Of a stretch of 64,000 nucleotides of DNA, positions 51,056 to 60,768 are shown piece after piece. Position 1 is the first letter of the stretch. Each line of letters begins with the position of its first letter. The translations under genes and the position numbers were made by a program. Where the stretch lies: NCBI RefSeq assembly GCF_020535545.1, contig NZ_CP084752.1, forward strand, positions 1,595,501 to 1,659,500, written 5' to 3'. The notes below the pieces were generated by a model that was given only the letters and a program-made list of their open reading frames with translations, was not told the DNA's origin and searched no databases. Source of the DNA: Roseateles sp. XES5. GTDB lineage: Bacteria; Pseudomonadota; Alphaproteobacteria; Rhizobiales; Rhizobiaceae.

Positions 51056-54043
51056 ATGAAAAAAGGTGATCATCTCTTCCTCGTCGACGGCTCCGGTTTC
51101 ATCTTCCGCGCCTTCCACGCCATCCCGCCGCTCAACCGCAAATCGGACGGTTTGCCGGTCAATGCCGTCTCGGGTTTCTGCAACATGCTGTGGAAGCTGC
51201 TGAAGGATGCGCGCAACACCGACGTGGGCGTGACGCCGACCCATTTCGCGGTCATTTTCGACTATTCCTCGAAGACTTTCCGCAACGAACTCTACGATCA
51301 GTACAAGGCGAACCGCACCGCGCCGCCGGAAGACCTGATCCCGCAGTTCGGCCTCATCCGCCATGCGACGCGCGCCTTCAACCTGCCCTGCATCGAGAAG
51401 GAAGGCTACGAGGCGGACGACCTGATCGCCACCTATGCGCGGCTTGCCGAGGCAAGCGGCGCGGGCGTCACCATCGTCTCCTCCGACAAGGACCTCATGC
51501 AGCTCGTGACATCCAACGTCTCGATGTATGACGGCATGAAGGACAAGCAGATCTCCATTCCCGAAGTGATCGAGAAATGGGGTGTGCCACCGGAAAAGAT
51601 GATCGACCTGCAATCGCTGACCGGCGACAGCACCGACAACGTGCCGGGTGTGCCGGGCATCGGCCCGAAGACCGCCGCCCAGCTTCTGGAGGAATATGGC
51701 AATCTCGATACGCTGCTTGCCCGCGCCGAGGAGATCAAGCAGGTCAAGCGGCGCGAGAACATCATCGCCAACCGCGAACTCGTGCTGCTGTCGCGCCAGC
51801 TCGTCACACTGAAGACCGATACGCCGCTCGACATGCCGCTCGACGAGCTGATCCTGCATCCGCAGGACGGGCCGAAGCTCATCGCCTTCCTCAAGGCCAT
51901 GGAATTCACCACGCTGACGCGGCGCGTGGCTGAAGATTGCGCCTGCGACGCCGGCGCCATCGAGGCAGCGAACGTGCCGGTCGAATGGGGCGCGGAGGCG
52001 CATGGCCCGGATCTCGACAAGGGCGATGTCGCCGGCCCGGCTCTGGTCCTCGACGGCAACGAGACTGCGGCCGGGGCGGCCACGACCCTGCTGCCGACCG
52101 CACGGCCGGGCGAAGCGACCCCCGCGGCGCTGGCAGCCGCCCGCGCGGAGCGTTTCTCCACGAGCCCCATCGACCACTCCACCTACGAGACGGTGCGCGA
52201 CCTCGAAACGCTCGACCGCTGGATCGCCGCTGCACGCGAAACCGGCCTCGTCGCCTTCGATACCGAGACGACCTCGCTCGACGCCATGCAGGCCGAGCTT
52301 TGCGGCTTCTCGCTCGCCATTGCCGACAATGCGAAGGACCCTACGGGCATCGCGATCCGCGCCTGCTACGTGCCGCTGAACCACAAGACGGGCGTCGGCG
52401 ACCTTCTCGGCGGCGGGCTTGCCGAAGGGCAGATCCCCATCCGCGCCGCGCTGGAGCGGCTGAAGTCGCTGCTTGAGGACCCGTCCGTCCTCAAGGTCGC
52501 GCAGAACCTCAAATACGACTATCTCGTCATGCGCCGCCACGGCATCACCGTTCAGGGTTTCGATGACACGATGCTGATGTCCTATGCGCTCGATGCGGGC
52601 GTGACGACGCACGGCATGGACACGCTTTCGGAGCGCTGGCTCGGCCACAAGCCGATCGCCTACAAGGACGTCGCCGGCTCCGGCAAGGGCGCGCAGACCT
52701 TCGACATGGTCGATATTTCCCGCGCCACGGCCTATGCGGCGGAAGACGCCGACGTGACGCTGCGCCTCTGGCACGTGCTCAAGCCGCGGCTTGCCGCCGA
52801 GCGCATGACGACCGTCTACGAGCGGCTGGAACGGCCGCTGGTGCCGGTGCTCGCCCGCATGGAAGAGCGCGGCATCACCATCGACCGGCAGGTGCTCTCG
52901 CGCCTGTCCGGCGAGCTGGCGCAGGGCGCGGCCGCCTTCGAGGACGAGATCTACGAGCTGGCCGGCGAACGCTTCAACATCGGCTCGCCCAAGCAGCTCG
53001 GCGACATCCTGTTCGGCAAGATGGCCCTGCCCGGCGCGTCGAAGACCAAGACCGGCCAATGGTCGACCTCCGCACAGGTGCTGGAGGACCTTGCCGCGCA
53101 GGGCCTTCCCCTGCCGCGCAAGATCGTCGACTGGCGCCAGCTCACCAAGCTGAAATCCACCTATACCGACGCATTGCCCGGCTTCGTGCATCCCGAGACG
53201 AAGCGCGTGCACACGTCCTATGCGCTCGCCGCGACGACGACCGGCCGCCTCTCCTCCTCGGATCCGAACCTGCAGAACATTCCGGTTCGCACCGCCGAGG
53301 GGCGGAAGATCCGCACGGCCTTCATCTCGACACCCGGCCACAAGCTGGTGTCGGCCGACTACAGCCAGATCGAACTGCGCGTGCTCGCCCATGTCGCCGA
53401 TATACCGCAATTGAAGCAGGCCTTTGCCGACGGCGTCGACATCCATGCCATGACGGCCTCCGAAATGTTCGGCGTGCCGGTCGCCGGCATGCCGTCGGAA
53501 ATCCGCCGCCGCGCCAAGGCGATCAATTTCGGCATCATCTACGGCATCTCGGCCTTCGGTCTCGCCAACCAGCTCTCCATCGAGCGTTCGGAGGCGAGCG
53601 ATTACATCAAGAAGTATTTCGAGCGCTTCCCCGGCATCAAGGACTACATGGACAGCACCAAGGCCTTCGCCCGGGAGCATGGCTATGTCGAAACGATCTT
53701 CGGCCGCCGCGCGCACTACCCTGAAATCAAGTCGTCCAACCCTTCGGTGCGCGCCTTCAACGAGCGCGCCTCGATCAACGCGCCGATCCAGGGTTCGGCC
53801 GCCGACGTCATCCGCCGCGCCATGGTGAAGATGGAACCGGCCCTCGCCGCCGCCGGCCTTTCGGCCCGCATGCTGCTGCAGGTGCATGACGAACTCATCT
53901 TCGAGGTCGAGGACGGCGAGGTCGACAAGACCATCCCCGTCATCGTCGACGTCATGGAAAACGCCTCCATGCCGGCGCTGTCGATGAAAGTGCCGCTGAA
54001 GGTGGACGCCCGTGCCGCGGTGAACTGGGACGAGGCGCACTGA
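51056..54043 (+). CDS. polA: DNA polymerase I
   Basis: A 995-residue three-domain polymerase. Residues 1-300 are the 5'-3' exonuclease ('FLVDGSGFIFRAFHA', 'EGYEADDLIATYA', 'GDSTDNVPGVPGIGPKTA'). Residues about 390-590 are the 3'-5' exonuclease with the catalytic 'FDTETTSLDA' near 401, so proofreading seems intact. The polymerase domain has motif A 'SADYSQIELRVLAH', motif B 'RRRAKAINFGIIYGIS' and motif C 'QVHDELIFEV' near 942. It fills gaps in repair and replaces RNA primers. I chose the ATG at 51056, as in rhizobial homologues. Confidence 0.97.
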   Translation: MKKGDHLFLVDGSGFIFRAFHAIPPLNRKSDGLPVNAVSGFCNMLWKLLKDARNTDVGVTPTHFAVIFDYSSKTFRNELYDQYKANRTAPPEDLIPQFGLIRHATRAFNLPCIEKEGYEADDLIATYARLAEASGAGVTIVSSDKDLMQLVTSNVSMYDGMKDKQISIPEVIEKWGVPPEKMIDLQSLTGDSTDNVPGVPGIGPKTAAQLLEEYGNLDTLLARAEEIKQVKRRENIIANRELVLLSRQLVTLKTDTPLDMPLDELILHPQDGPKLIAFLKAMEFTTLTRRVAEDCACDAGAIEAANVPVEWGAEAHGPDLDKGDVAGPALVLDGNETAAGAATTLLPTARPGEATPAALAAARAERFSTSPIDHSTYETVRDLETLDRWIAAARETGLVAFDTETTSLDAMQAELCGFSLAIADNAKDPTGIAIRACYVPLNHKTGVGDLLGGGLAEGQIPIRAALERLKSLLEDPSVLKVAQNLKYDYLVMRRHGITVQGFDDTMLMSYALDAGVTTHGMDTLSERWLGHKPIAYKDVAGSGKGAQTFDMVDISRATAYAAEDADVTLRLWHVLKPRLAAERMTTVYERLERPLVPVLARMEERGITIDRQVLSRLSGELAQGAAAFEDEIYELAGERFNIGSPKQLGDILFGKMALPGASKTKTGQWSTSAQVLEDLAAQGLPLPRKIVDWRQLTKLKSTYTDALPGFVHPETKRVHTSYALAATTTGRLSSSDPNLQNIPVRTAEGRKIRTAFISTPGHKLVSADYSQIELRVLAHVADIPQLKQAFADGVDIHAMTASEMFGVPVAGMPSEIRRRAKAINFGIIYGISAFGLANQLSIERSEASDYIKKYFERFPGIKDYMDSTKAFAREHGYVETIFGRRAHYPEIKSSNPSVRAFNERASINAPIQGSAADVIRRAMVKMEPALAAAGLSARMLLQVHDELIFEVEDGEVDKTIPVIVDVMENASMPALSMKVPLKVDARAAVNWDEAH

Positions 54044-54049
54044 CCATCA

Positions 54050-54075
54050 CGGGCTGCTTCACGCGAGGCAGCCCG
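54050..54075. terminator. Hairpin between convergent polA and ABC exporter genes
   Basis: CGGGCTGC (54050-54057) and GCAGCCCG (54068-54075) with a 10-base loop, directly after the polA stop and 24 bases before the end of the opposing gene. There is no clear T-run. Confidence 0.55.
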
Positions 54076-54098
54076 ACCCGTTCGCTCCCGCCGGGACC

Positions 54099-55904
<1,806 letters not shown>

Positions 55905-56093
55905 GGAGCGGAACCTGTTGGCGGCGCGGGGAGAGCGCCCGGGAGGGATGCCTCCGGCTCTAGACGGATGCATTCCCGCTGGCAATCGCCTAAATCCACC
56001 GCACCGGCAAGGGCAGGCTTAACGCGGCCTTAACGCTGCCTGCCGCTTGATCGGTCCGGCCCCGGCACGATGCGGCGGCGATGGAGGCATGGC

Positions 56094-57143
56094 ATGCGAT
56101 CCTCATTTTCCGCAAGCGCGCTTTTTCGGCTGACGGCCTGCCTGACGGCACTCGCCATGCCCGCCCAGGCCGGCGCGGCCTGCCTTGCCGGCATCAACCT
56201 GGCCGGCGCCGAGTTCGGCACGGGACGGGGCACCTATGGCAAGGACTACATCTACCCCTCCGCCGAAACCATCGCCTATGTCGCCGGCAAGGGGTTCAAT
56301 GCCGTGCGCCTGCCGTTCAAGTGGGAGCGGCTGCAGCCGCGCCTTGGCCGCGGCTTCGACAAGGCGGAACGCGACCGGCTTGCGGCGACCGTCAAGGCGC
56401 TGCGCGCGGCCGGCATGACCGTCATCCTCGACCCGCACAACTACGGCTACTATGACGACGGGCAGATCGGCTCTCCGGCGGTACCGGACAGCGCCTTCGC
56501 CGATTTCTGGCGGCGGCTTGCCGAGGACTACAAGGACGATGCCGGCGTGCAGTTCGGCCTCATGAACGAGCCGCACGACATGCCCGCCCCGCAATGGCTC
56601 GCCACCGCCAACGCCGCCATCGCGGCGATCCGCGAAGCGGGTGCGACGAATTTGGTGCTCGTGCCGGGCACGATCTGGACGGGCGCGCATAGCTGGGAGG
56701 AACCACGGGAGGGTGGTGCCAACGGCACCGTCATGCTCGGGATCGAAGACCCCGCCAACAATCACGCCTACGAGGTGCACCAGTATCTCGATGACGATTT
56801 CTCCGGCAAGGCAGCCGCCTGTGCGCGGGCAGACGATGCAGTGAAGGCGCTGGAGCGCTTTACCGACTGGCTGAAGCGCAACGACAAACGCGGTTTCCTC
56901 GGCGAATTCGGCGGCTCGGCCGAACCGGCCTGCCTCGATGGCCTTGCCCGCATGACGGCGCTGGTGCGCAAGGAAGCCGGCGTCTGGACCGGCTGGACCT
57001 ATTGGGCGGCGGGCGACTGGTGGTCGGCGGACGAGCCGCTCAACGTCCAGCCGACGCCCGCCGGCGACCGGCCGCAGCTTGCCGCGCTGGCGGCGGGTGG
57101 CGCGCTCCCAGCCAAGCGGGATGCCTGCCCCGCGCTGCGGTAA
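56094..57143 (+). CDS. Secreted GH5-family glycoside hydrolase (endoglucanase-like)
   Basis: A 349-residue protein with a signal peptide (cleavage near 'PAQAGAAC', about residue 28) and a GH5 TIM barrel. 'FNAVRLPFKWERLQP' is the N-terminal signature, 'FGLMNEPHDMP' carries the acid/base Glu and 'RGFLGEFGGSAEP' the nucleophile Glu. It acts on beta-glucans or mannans outside the cytoplasm. The ATG at 56094 has GGAGG upstream; an earlier in-frame ATG at 56070 is possible. It precedes the carrier-protein operon by 310 bases in the same direction, so cotranscription is uncertain. Confidence 0.88.
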   Translation: MRSSFSASALFRLTACLTALAMPAQAGAACLAGINLAGAEFGTGRGTYGKDYIYPSAETIAYVAGKGFNAVRLPFKWERLQPRLGRGFDKAERDRLAATVKALRAAGMTVILDPHNYGYYDDGQIGSPAVPDSAFADFWRRLAEDYKDDAGVQFGLMNEPHDMPAPQWLATANAAIAAIREAGATNLVLVPGTIWTGAHSWEEPREGGANGTVMLGIEDPANNHAYEVHQYLDDDFSGKAAACARADDAVKALERFTDWLKRNDKRGFLGEFGGSAEPACLDGLARMTALVRKEAGVWTGWTYWAAGDWWSADEPLNVQPTPAGDRPQLAALAAGGALPAKRDACPALR

Positions 57144-57453
57144 ACCTCTTTTTGGGCAGGGATTCCCGTTTTCCCGCGCGCTTTTGCAACGTGGCTAACG
57201 AAAGCTGAACGGGGGCAATCCGTATCGTTGCGGGACAGTGCTACCTTCCCGCAACCTGCTGGGGAATCAGCCTTGCTCAGGATTTCTTCAGAATTGACGG
57301 AAACCTCGCGTTTCAAGGTGATCCAGCGCCCGCCAGGGTTTCACAAAATCTTATCCATGTCCCTTCAGCCGATCTTATCGACCGCGGCGTAAGCCTTCCG
57401 GGAACGATAAGCAAAGGCCAGCTGTCCGGCCGCAAGAAGCGATGGAGAAGAAC
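57144..57453. other. Leader region of the carrier-protein operon (310 bases)
   Basis: Contains a hairpin GTTGCGGGA-N11-TCCCGCAAC (57227-57255), which may end the GH5 transcript. An inverted pair CTTATCG (57374-57380) / CGATAAG (57415-57421), 34 bases apart, lies close to the operon start and may be a regulator site. TTGACG near 57293 is a possible -35, but no good -10 is obvious. No coding frame is seen. Confidence 0.45.
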
Positions 57454-57708
57454 ATGAAGCAGAAGATCCGTGATATCCTAGGCAAACACGGTGGCCTCCC
57501 GGTTCCGGTCGATACGCTCGCCGACGATGCCGACCTCTATGCGGCGGGCCTGTCCTCCTTCGCCTCCGTGCAGGTGATGCTCGGCATCGAGGAAGCCTTC
57601 GACGTGGAGTTCCCCGACAACCTGCTCAACCGCAAGTCCTTCCAGAGCATCGACGCGATCACGCGGGCCGTTTCGAGCCTCGTCGGCAATGCGGAGGCCG
57701 CCGAATGA
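57454..57708 (+). CDS. Stand-alone carrier protein for an aaRS-like amino acid ligase
   Basis: An 84-residue four-helix carrier protein. The phosphopantetheine site is 'YAAGLSSFASVQVMLGIEEA', where the usual D-S-L is replaced by S-S-F; the modified residue should be Ser35. It is not the fatty-acid AcpP. Gene order (carrier, dehydrogenase, aaRS-like ligase) matches loci in Bradyrhizobium and Agrobacterium, where the ligase loads Gly or Ala on such a carrier. I chose the ATG at 57454 (GGAG upstream); 57442 is an alternative. The stop overlaps the next start by four bases. Confidence 0.9.
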   Translation: MKQKIRDILGKHGGLPVPVDTLADDADLYAAGLSSFASVQVMLGIEEAFDVEFPDNLLNRKSFQSIDAITRAVSSLVGNAEAAE

Positions 57709-58877
57709 CCCTCACCATCGGCTCCAGCCTCACGGAGCGCGCCGAGCGCGTTTCCGCCGTGGCCGCGGCCCATGCCGACGACGTGGACGTCAAGGGCCGT
57801 TTCCCCCGGGAAGCGGTCGACGCCATGATCGCCGAGCGGCTGCTGTCCATCCAGATTCCCGCCAGCCTCGGCGGCGAGGATGCGTCGATCTCCGAGATCG
57901 CCGAGGTCTGCTCGCTGCTCGGACAGAGCTGCTCGGCGGCGGCCATGGTCTTCGCCATGCACCATATCAAGCTGTCGAGCCTCGTTTCGCACGGGGCGGG
58001 CGATGCCTGGCACTCGGCCTTCATGCGCCGGGTCTCCGACGAACAGCTGCTGCTCGCCTCGGCGACGACCGAAGGCGGCATCGGCGGCAACCTGCGCAAC
58101 AGCATCTGCGCCATCGAGATCGACGGCGACACCTGCCGCCTCAGCAAGGACGCCACCGTCATCTCCTACGGCGCCCATGCGGATGCCATTCTCATCACCT
58201 CCCGCTCCCACGCGGATGCGGCCTCGACCGACCAGGTCATGACCGTCTTCACCAAGGACCAGTATACGCTCGAGCAGACCCATGTCTGGGATACGCTCGG
58301 CATGCGCGGCACCTGCTCGGACGGCTGGCTCTTCAAGGGCGAGGCGCCGAAGGCACAGATCCTTCCGAAGCCCTTCGCGGAAATCGCCGCCCAGTCCATG
58401 CTCGCAACCTCGCATCTGCTGTGGAGCGCGGTCTGGTATGGCATCGCCGTCAACGCGGTGTCGCGGGCGCAGGCCTTCGTGCGTGCCGCGGCCCGCAAGA
58501 GCCCCGGCGTGACGCCGCCCGGCGCGCTGCGCCTTGCCGAGGCGTCGAACCTGCTGCAGCTCGTCAAGTCCAACACCATCGCCGGCCTCAAGGAATATGA
58601 AGCCGCCAAGGCGGACCCGGACCGGCTTTCTTCCATGGGCTTCGCCGTGGCGATGAACAACGTGAAGATCGCCTCCTCCGAGACGATCCTCGCCATCATC
58701 AACCAGGCCATGCTGATCGTCGGCATCATGGGCTACAAGAACGGCACGCCGTTCAGCCTCGGCCGGCACCTGCGCGACGCGCATTCCGCCCAGTTGATGA
58801 TTTCCAACGACCGCATCCTCGGCAACACGTCGAACCTCCTGCTTGTCCACAAGCAGGACACCAGCCTGATCGGGTGA
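57705..58877 (+). CDS. Acyl-CoA dehydrogenase-family flavoprotein
   Basis: A 390-residue FAD enzyme of the acyl-CoA dehydrogenase superfamily. It has an N-terminal helical domain ('[20 protein letters not shown]'), a beta domain with '[20 protein letters not shown]', and a C-terminal helical domain ending '[20 protein letters not shown]'. The usual catalytic Glu near the C-terminal flavin region is not clearly identifiable. It overlaps the carrier gene (ATGA) and precedes the ligase by four bases. I infer that it acts on the carrier-bound aminoacyl group, as flavin dehydrogenases do on prolyl carriers, rather than on acyl-CoA. Confidence 0.83.
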   Translation: MTLTIGSSLTERAERVSAVAAAHADDVDVKGRFPREAVDAMIAERLLSIQIPASLGGEDASISEIAEVCSLLGQSCSAAAMVFAMHHIKLSSLVSHGAGDAWHSAFMRRVSDEQLLLASATTEGGIGGNLRNSICAIEIDGDTCRLSKDATVISYGAHADAILITSRSHADAASTDQVMTVFTKDQYTLEQTHVWDTLGMRGTCSDGWLFKGEAPKAQILPKPFAEIAAQSMLATSHLLWSAVWYGIAVNAVSRAQAFVRAAARKSPGVTPPGALRLAEASNLLQLVKSNTIAGLKEYEAAKADPDRLSSMGFAVAMNNVKIASSETILAIINQAMLIVGIMGYKNGTPFSLGRHLRDAHSAQLMISNDRILGNTSNLLLVHKQDTSLIG

Positions 58878-58881
58878 CACC

Positions 58882-59796
58882 ATGGACATGCAGACCTCCC
58901 TTCTCGACCGGCTCTTCGATACGGGCCTTCTCATCGACACGGGCGTCGAAGGCCTCTACGGCCGCAGCGGCGCCTTCGAGGACGTCATTGCCCGCTTCGA
59001 ACGGCTGATCGACGCCTATGGCGGCGTCGATGGCGCGGAAGCCATGCGCTTCCCGCCGGGCATGAACCGCGCGCATTTCGAATCCAGCGGCTACATGAAG
59101 AGCTTCCCGCAGCTTGCCGGCACCGTGCACAGCTTCTGCGGCGGCGAACTCGACCATATGAGCCTCCTGCAATGCATGGAGGTCGGTGGTGACTGGACCA
59201 AGGACCAGAAGGCGACGGACATCGTGCTGACGCCGGCGGCCTGCTACCCGCTCTACCCGACGATCGCCAAGCGCGGCCGCCTGCCGGCCAAGGGCGGCCT
59301 CTACGATCTCCAGTCCTACTGCTTCCGCCACGAGCCGTCGAACGATCCGGCCCGCCAGCAGCTGTTCCGCATGCGCGAATATGTCTGCATGGGCACGCAG
59401 GAGCATGTGACGACCTTCCGCCAGACCTGGATGGATCGCGGCCTCGAAATGATGGCCAAGCTCGGCCTCGACGTGACGATGGACGTGGCCAACGACCCGT
59501 TCTTCGGCCGCGCCGGCCGCATGCTCGCCAACAACCAGCGCGACCAGAACCTGAAGTTCGAGCTGCTCATCCCGGTGACCTCGGCCGCCAAGCCGACCGC
59601 CTGCATGAGCTTCAACTACCATCAGGACGCGTTCGGCGCGAAATGGGGGCTCAACCTCGAAAACGGCGACGTCGCGCATACCGCCTGCGTCGGTTTCGGC
59701 CTGGAGCGCATTGCGCTTGCCCTCTTCGCCCGCCACGGCCTCGACATCGCCGCCTGGCCGGTCGATGTCCGCAAGGTGCTGGGATACCAGGACTGA
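58882..59796 (+). CDS. Amino acid:[carrier protein] ligase (truncated SerRS homologue)
   Basis: A 304-residue class II aminoacyl-tRNA-synthetase catalytic core with no tRNA-binding arm. It resembles the atypical methanogen-type seryl-tRNA synthetase. Zinc ligands expected for this family are visible as Cys121 ('[11 protein letters not shown]'), Glu166 ('RMREYVCMG') and Cys269 ('[13 protein letters not shown]'). Arg149 ('CFRHEPS') and Arg276 (motif 3) would bind ATP. Characterised homologues (Bradyrhizobium Bll0957, Agrobacterium Atu2573) activate Gly or Ala and load it onto a carrier protein, not tRNA. The carrier is encoded two genes upstream. The amino acid here is not determined from sequence. 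Confidence 0.93.
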   Translation: MDMQTSLLDRLFDTGLLIDTGVEGLYGRSGAFEDVIARFERLIDAYGGVDGAEAMRFPPGMNRAHFESSGYMKSFPQLAGTVHSFCGGELDHMSLLQCMEVGGDWTKDQKATDIVLTPAACYPLYPTIAKRGRLPAKGGLYDLQSYCFRHEPSNDPARQQLFRMREYVCMGTQEHVTTFRQTWMDRGLEMMAKLGLDVTMDVANDPFFGRAGRMLANNQRDQNLKFELLIPVTSAAKPTACMSFNYHQDAFGAKWGLNLENGDVAHTACVGFGLERIALALFARHGLDIAAWPVDVRKVLGYQD

Positions 59797-59797
59797 C

Positions 59798-60757
59798 ATG
59801 ACCGCCGTCTTCGCCGGGCTTGATCCCGAGACCTACCGGCCGCACGCGCTGCACGACGCGGAGCGCATGTGGCCGGAGACGAATTGCTATGTCGATCTCT
59901 GGATCGAGGTGCTGAACGCGTTCGGCACCGCCCCGGAGGCGATGCTCGGCTTTTCACTGACCCAGGATTTCGAGGGCGACCAGTTCACCTTCTTCAAGGT
60001 GCCGCTGGAAGACCTCGAAACGCTCTACGGTATCCGGTGCACGGAACTGGCCATTTTCGACCGAGTGGAGAGCCATGTCGCGACACAGATCGCGCGCGGC
60101 CGGCTCTGCCTCGTCGAGATGGACAGTTTCTACATGCCCGATACCCGCGGCGTCGCCTACCGGCAGGAGCACGGCAAGACGACGGTGGCGATCAACCGGC
60201 TGGACCTTGAAAGCAAGCGGCTCGACTACTTCCACAATGCCGGCTTCTTCCGGCTGGAGGGCGAGGATTTCGACGGCCTCTTCCACCTGAACGATGGCCC
60301 GGAGGACCTGCCCTTCCTGCCCTATACGGAATTTTCGAAATTCCCGGAGCAGCAGCCCGACGCGGCGCATCTGCGCCAGGCGGCCAAGCGCCTGCTTGCC
60401 GCGCATTTTGCACGGCGCCCGGCGGAAAACCCCGTCGCGGCCTTTGCGAAGGTCTTCTCGCAGCAGGTCGAGGCCGTGGCGGACCGCCCCTTCGGCTTCT
60501 TCCACAAATATGCCTTCAACACACTGCGCCAGCTCGGCGCCAATTTCGAGCTTGCCGGCAGCCATCTCGACTGGCTGGGCACCGGGAACGAGGCTGCCGA
60601 CGCCGCGCGGAAAATTTCCGAGACGGCGAAATCCGTGCAGTTCCAGCTTGCCCGCGCCGTGGCGCGGCGAAAGTTCGGTCCGCTGGCAACGGCGCTCGAT
60701 CCGGCGATCGAAGCGTGGGATAATCTGATGGCCCTGTTGGCCGCCCGCATCGACTGA
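59798..60757 (+). CDS. DUF1839 protein, candidate papain-like aminoacyltransferase
   Basis: A 319-residue protein of uncharacterised family DUF1839, found with aaRS-like carrier ligases. The N-terminal 155 residues show a pattern I read as papain-like/BtrH_N: Cys30 in 'WPETNCYVDLWIEVL', then 'GRLCLVEMDSFYMPDT', His125 in 'YRQEHGKTTVAINRLD', and 'LDYFHNAGFF'. BtrH moves an acyl group from a carrier protein to an amine. The C-terminal half is helical. It starts one base after the ligase stop. The family is confidently recognised; the catalytic role is inference. The ATG at 59798 is the only one consistent with operon spacing. Confidence 0.8.
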   Translation: MTAVFAGLDPETYRPHALHDAERMWPETNCYVDLWIEVLNAFGTAPEAMLGFSLTQDFEGDQFTFFKVPLEDLETLYGIRCTELAIFDRVESHVATQIARGRLCLVEMDSFYMPDTRGVAYRQEHGKTTVAINRLDLESKRLDYFHNAGFFRLEGEDFDGLFHLNDGPEDLPFLPYTEFSKFPEQQPDAAHLRQAAKRLLAAHFARRPAENPVAAFAKVFSQQVEAVADRPFGFFHKYAFNTLRQLGANFELAGSHLDWLGTGNEAADAARKISETAKSVQFQLARAVARRKFGPLATALDPAIEAWDNLMALLAARID

Positions 60758-60768
60758 AGGAAGACGGA

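Noticed and set aside
51041..54040. A 999-codon open frame antisense to polA.
   Set aside because: It mirrors the codon structure of polA and encodes no recognisable domain; polA has all catalytic motifs in the other strand.
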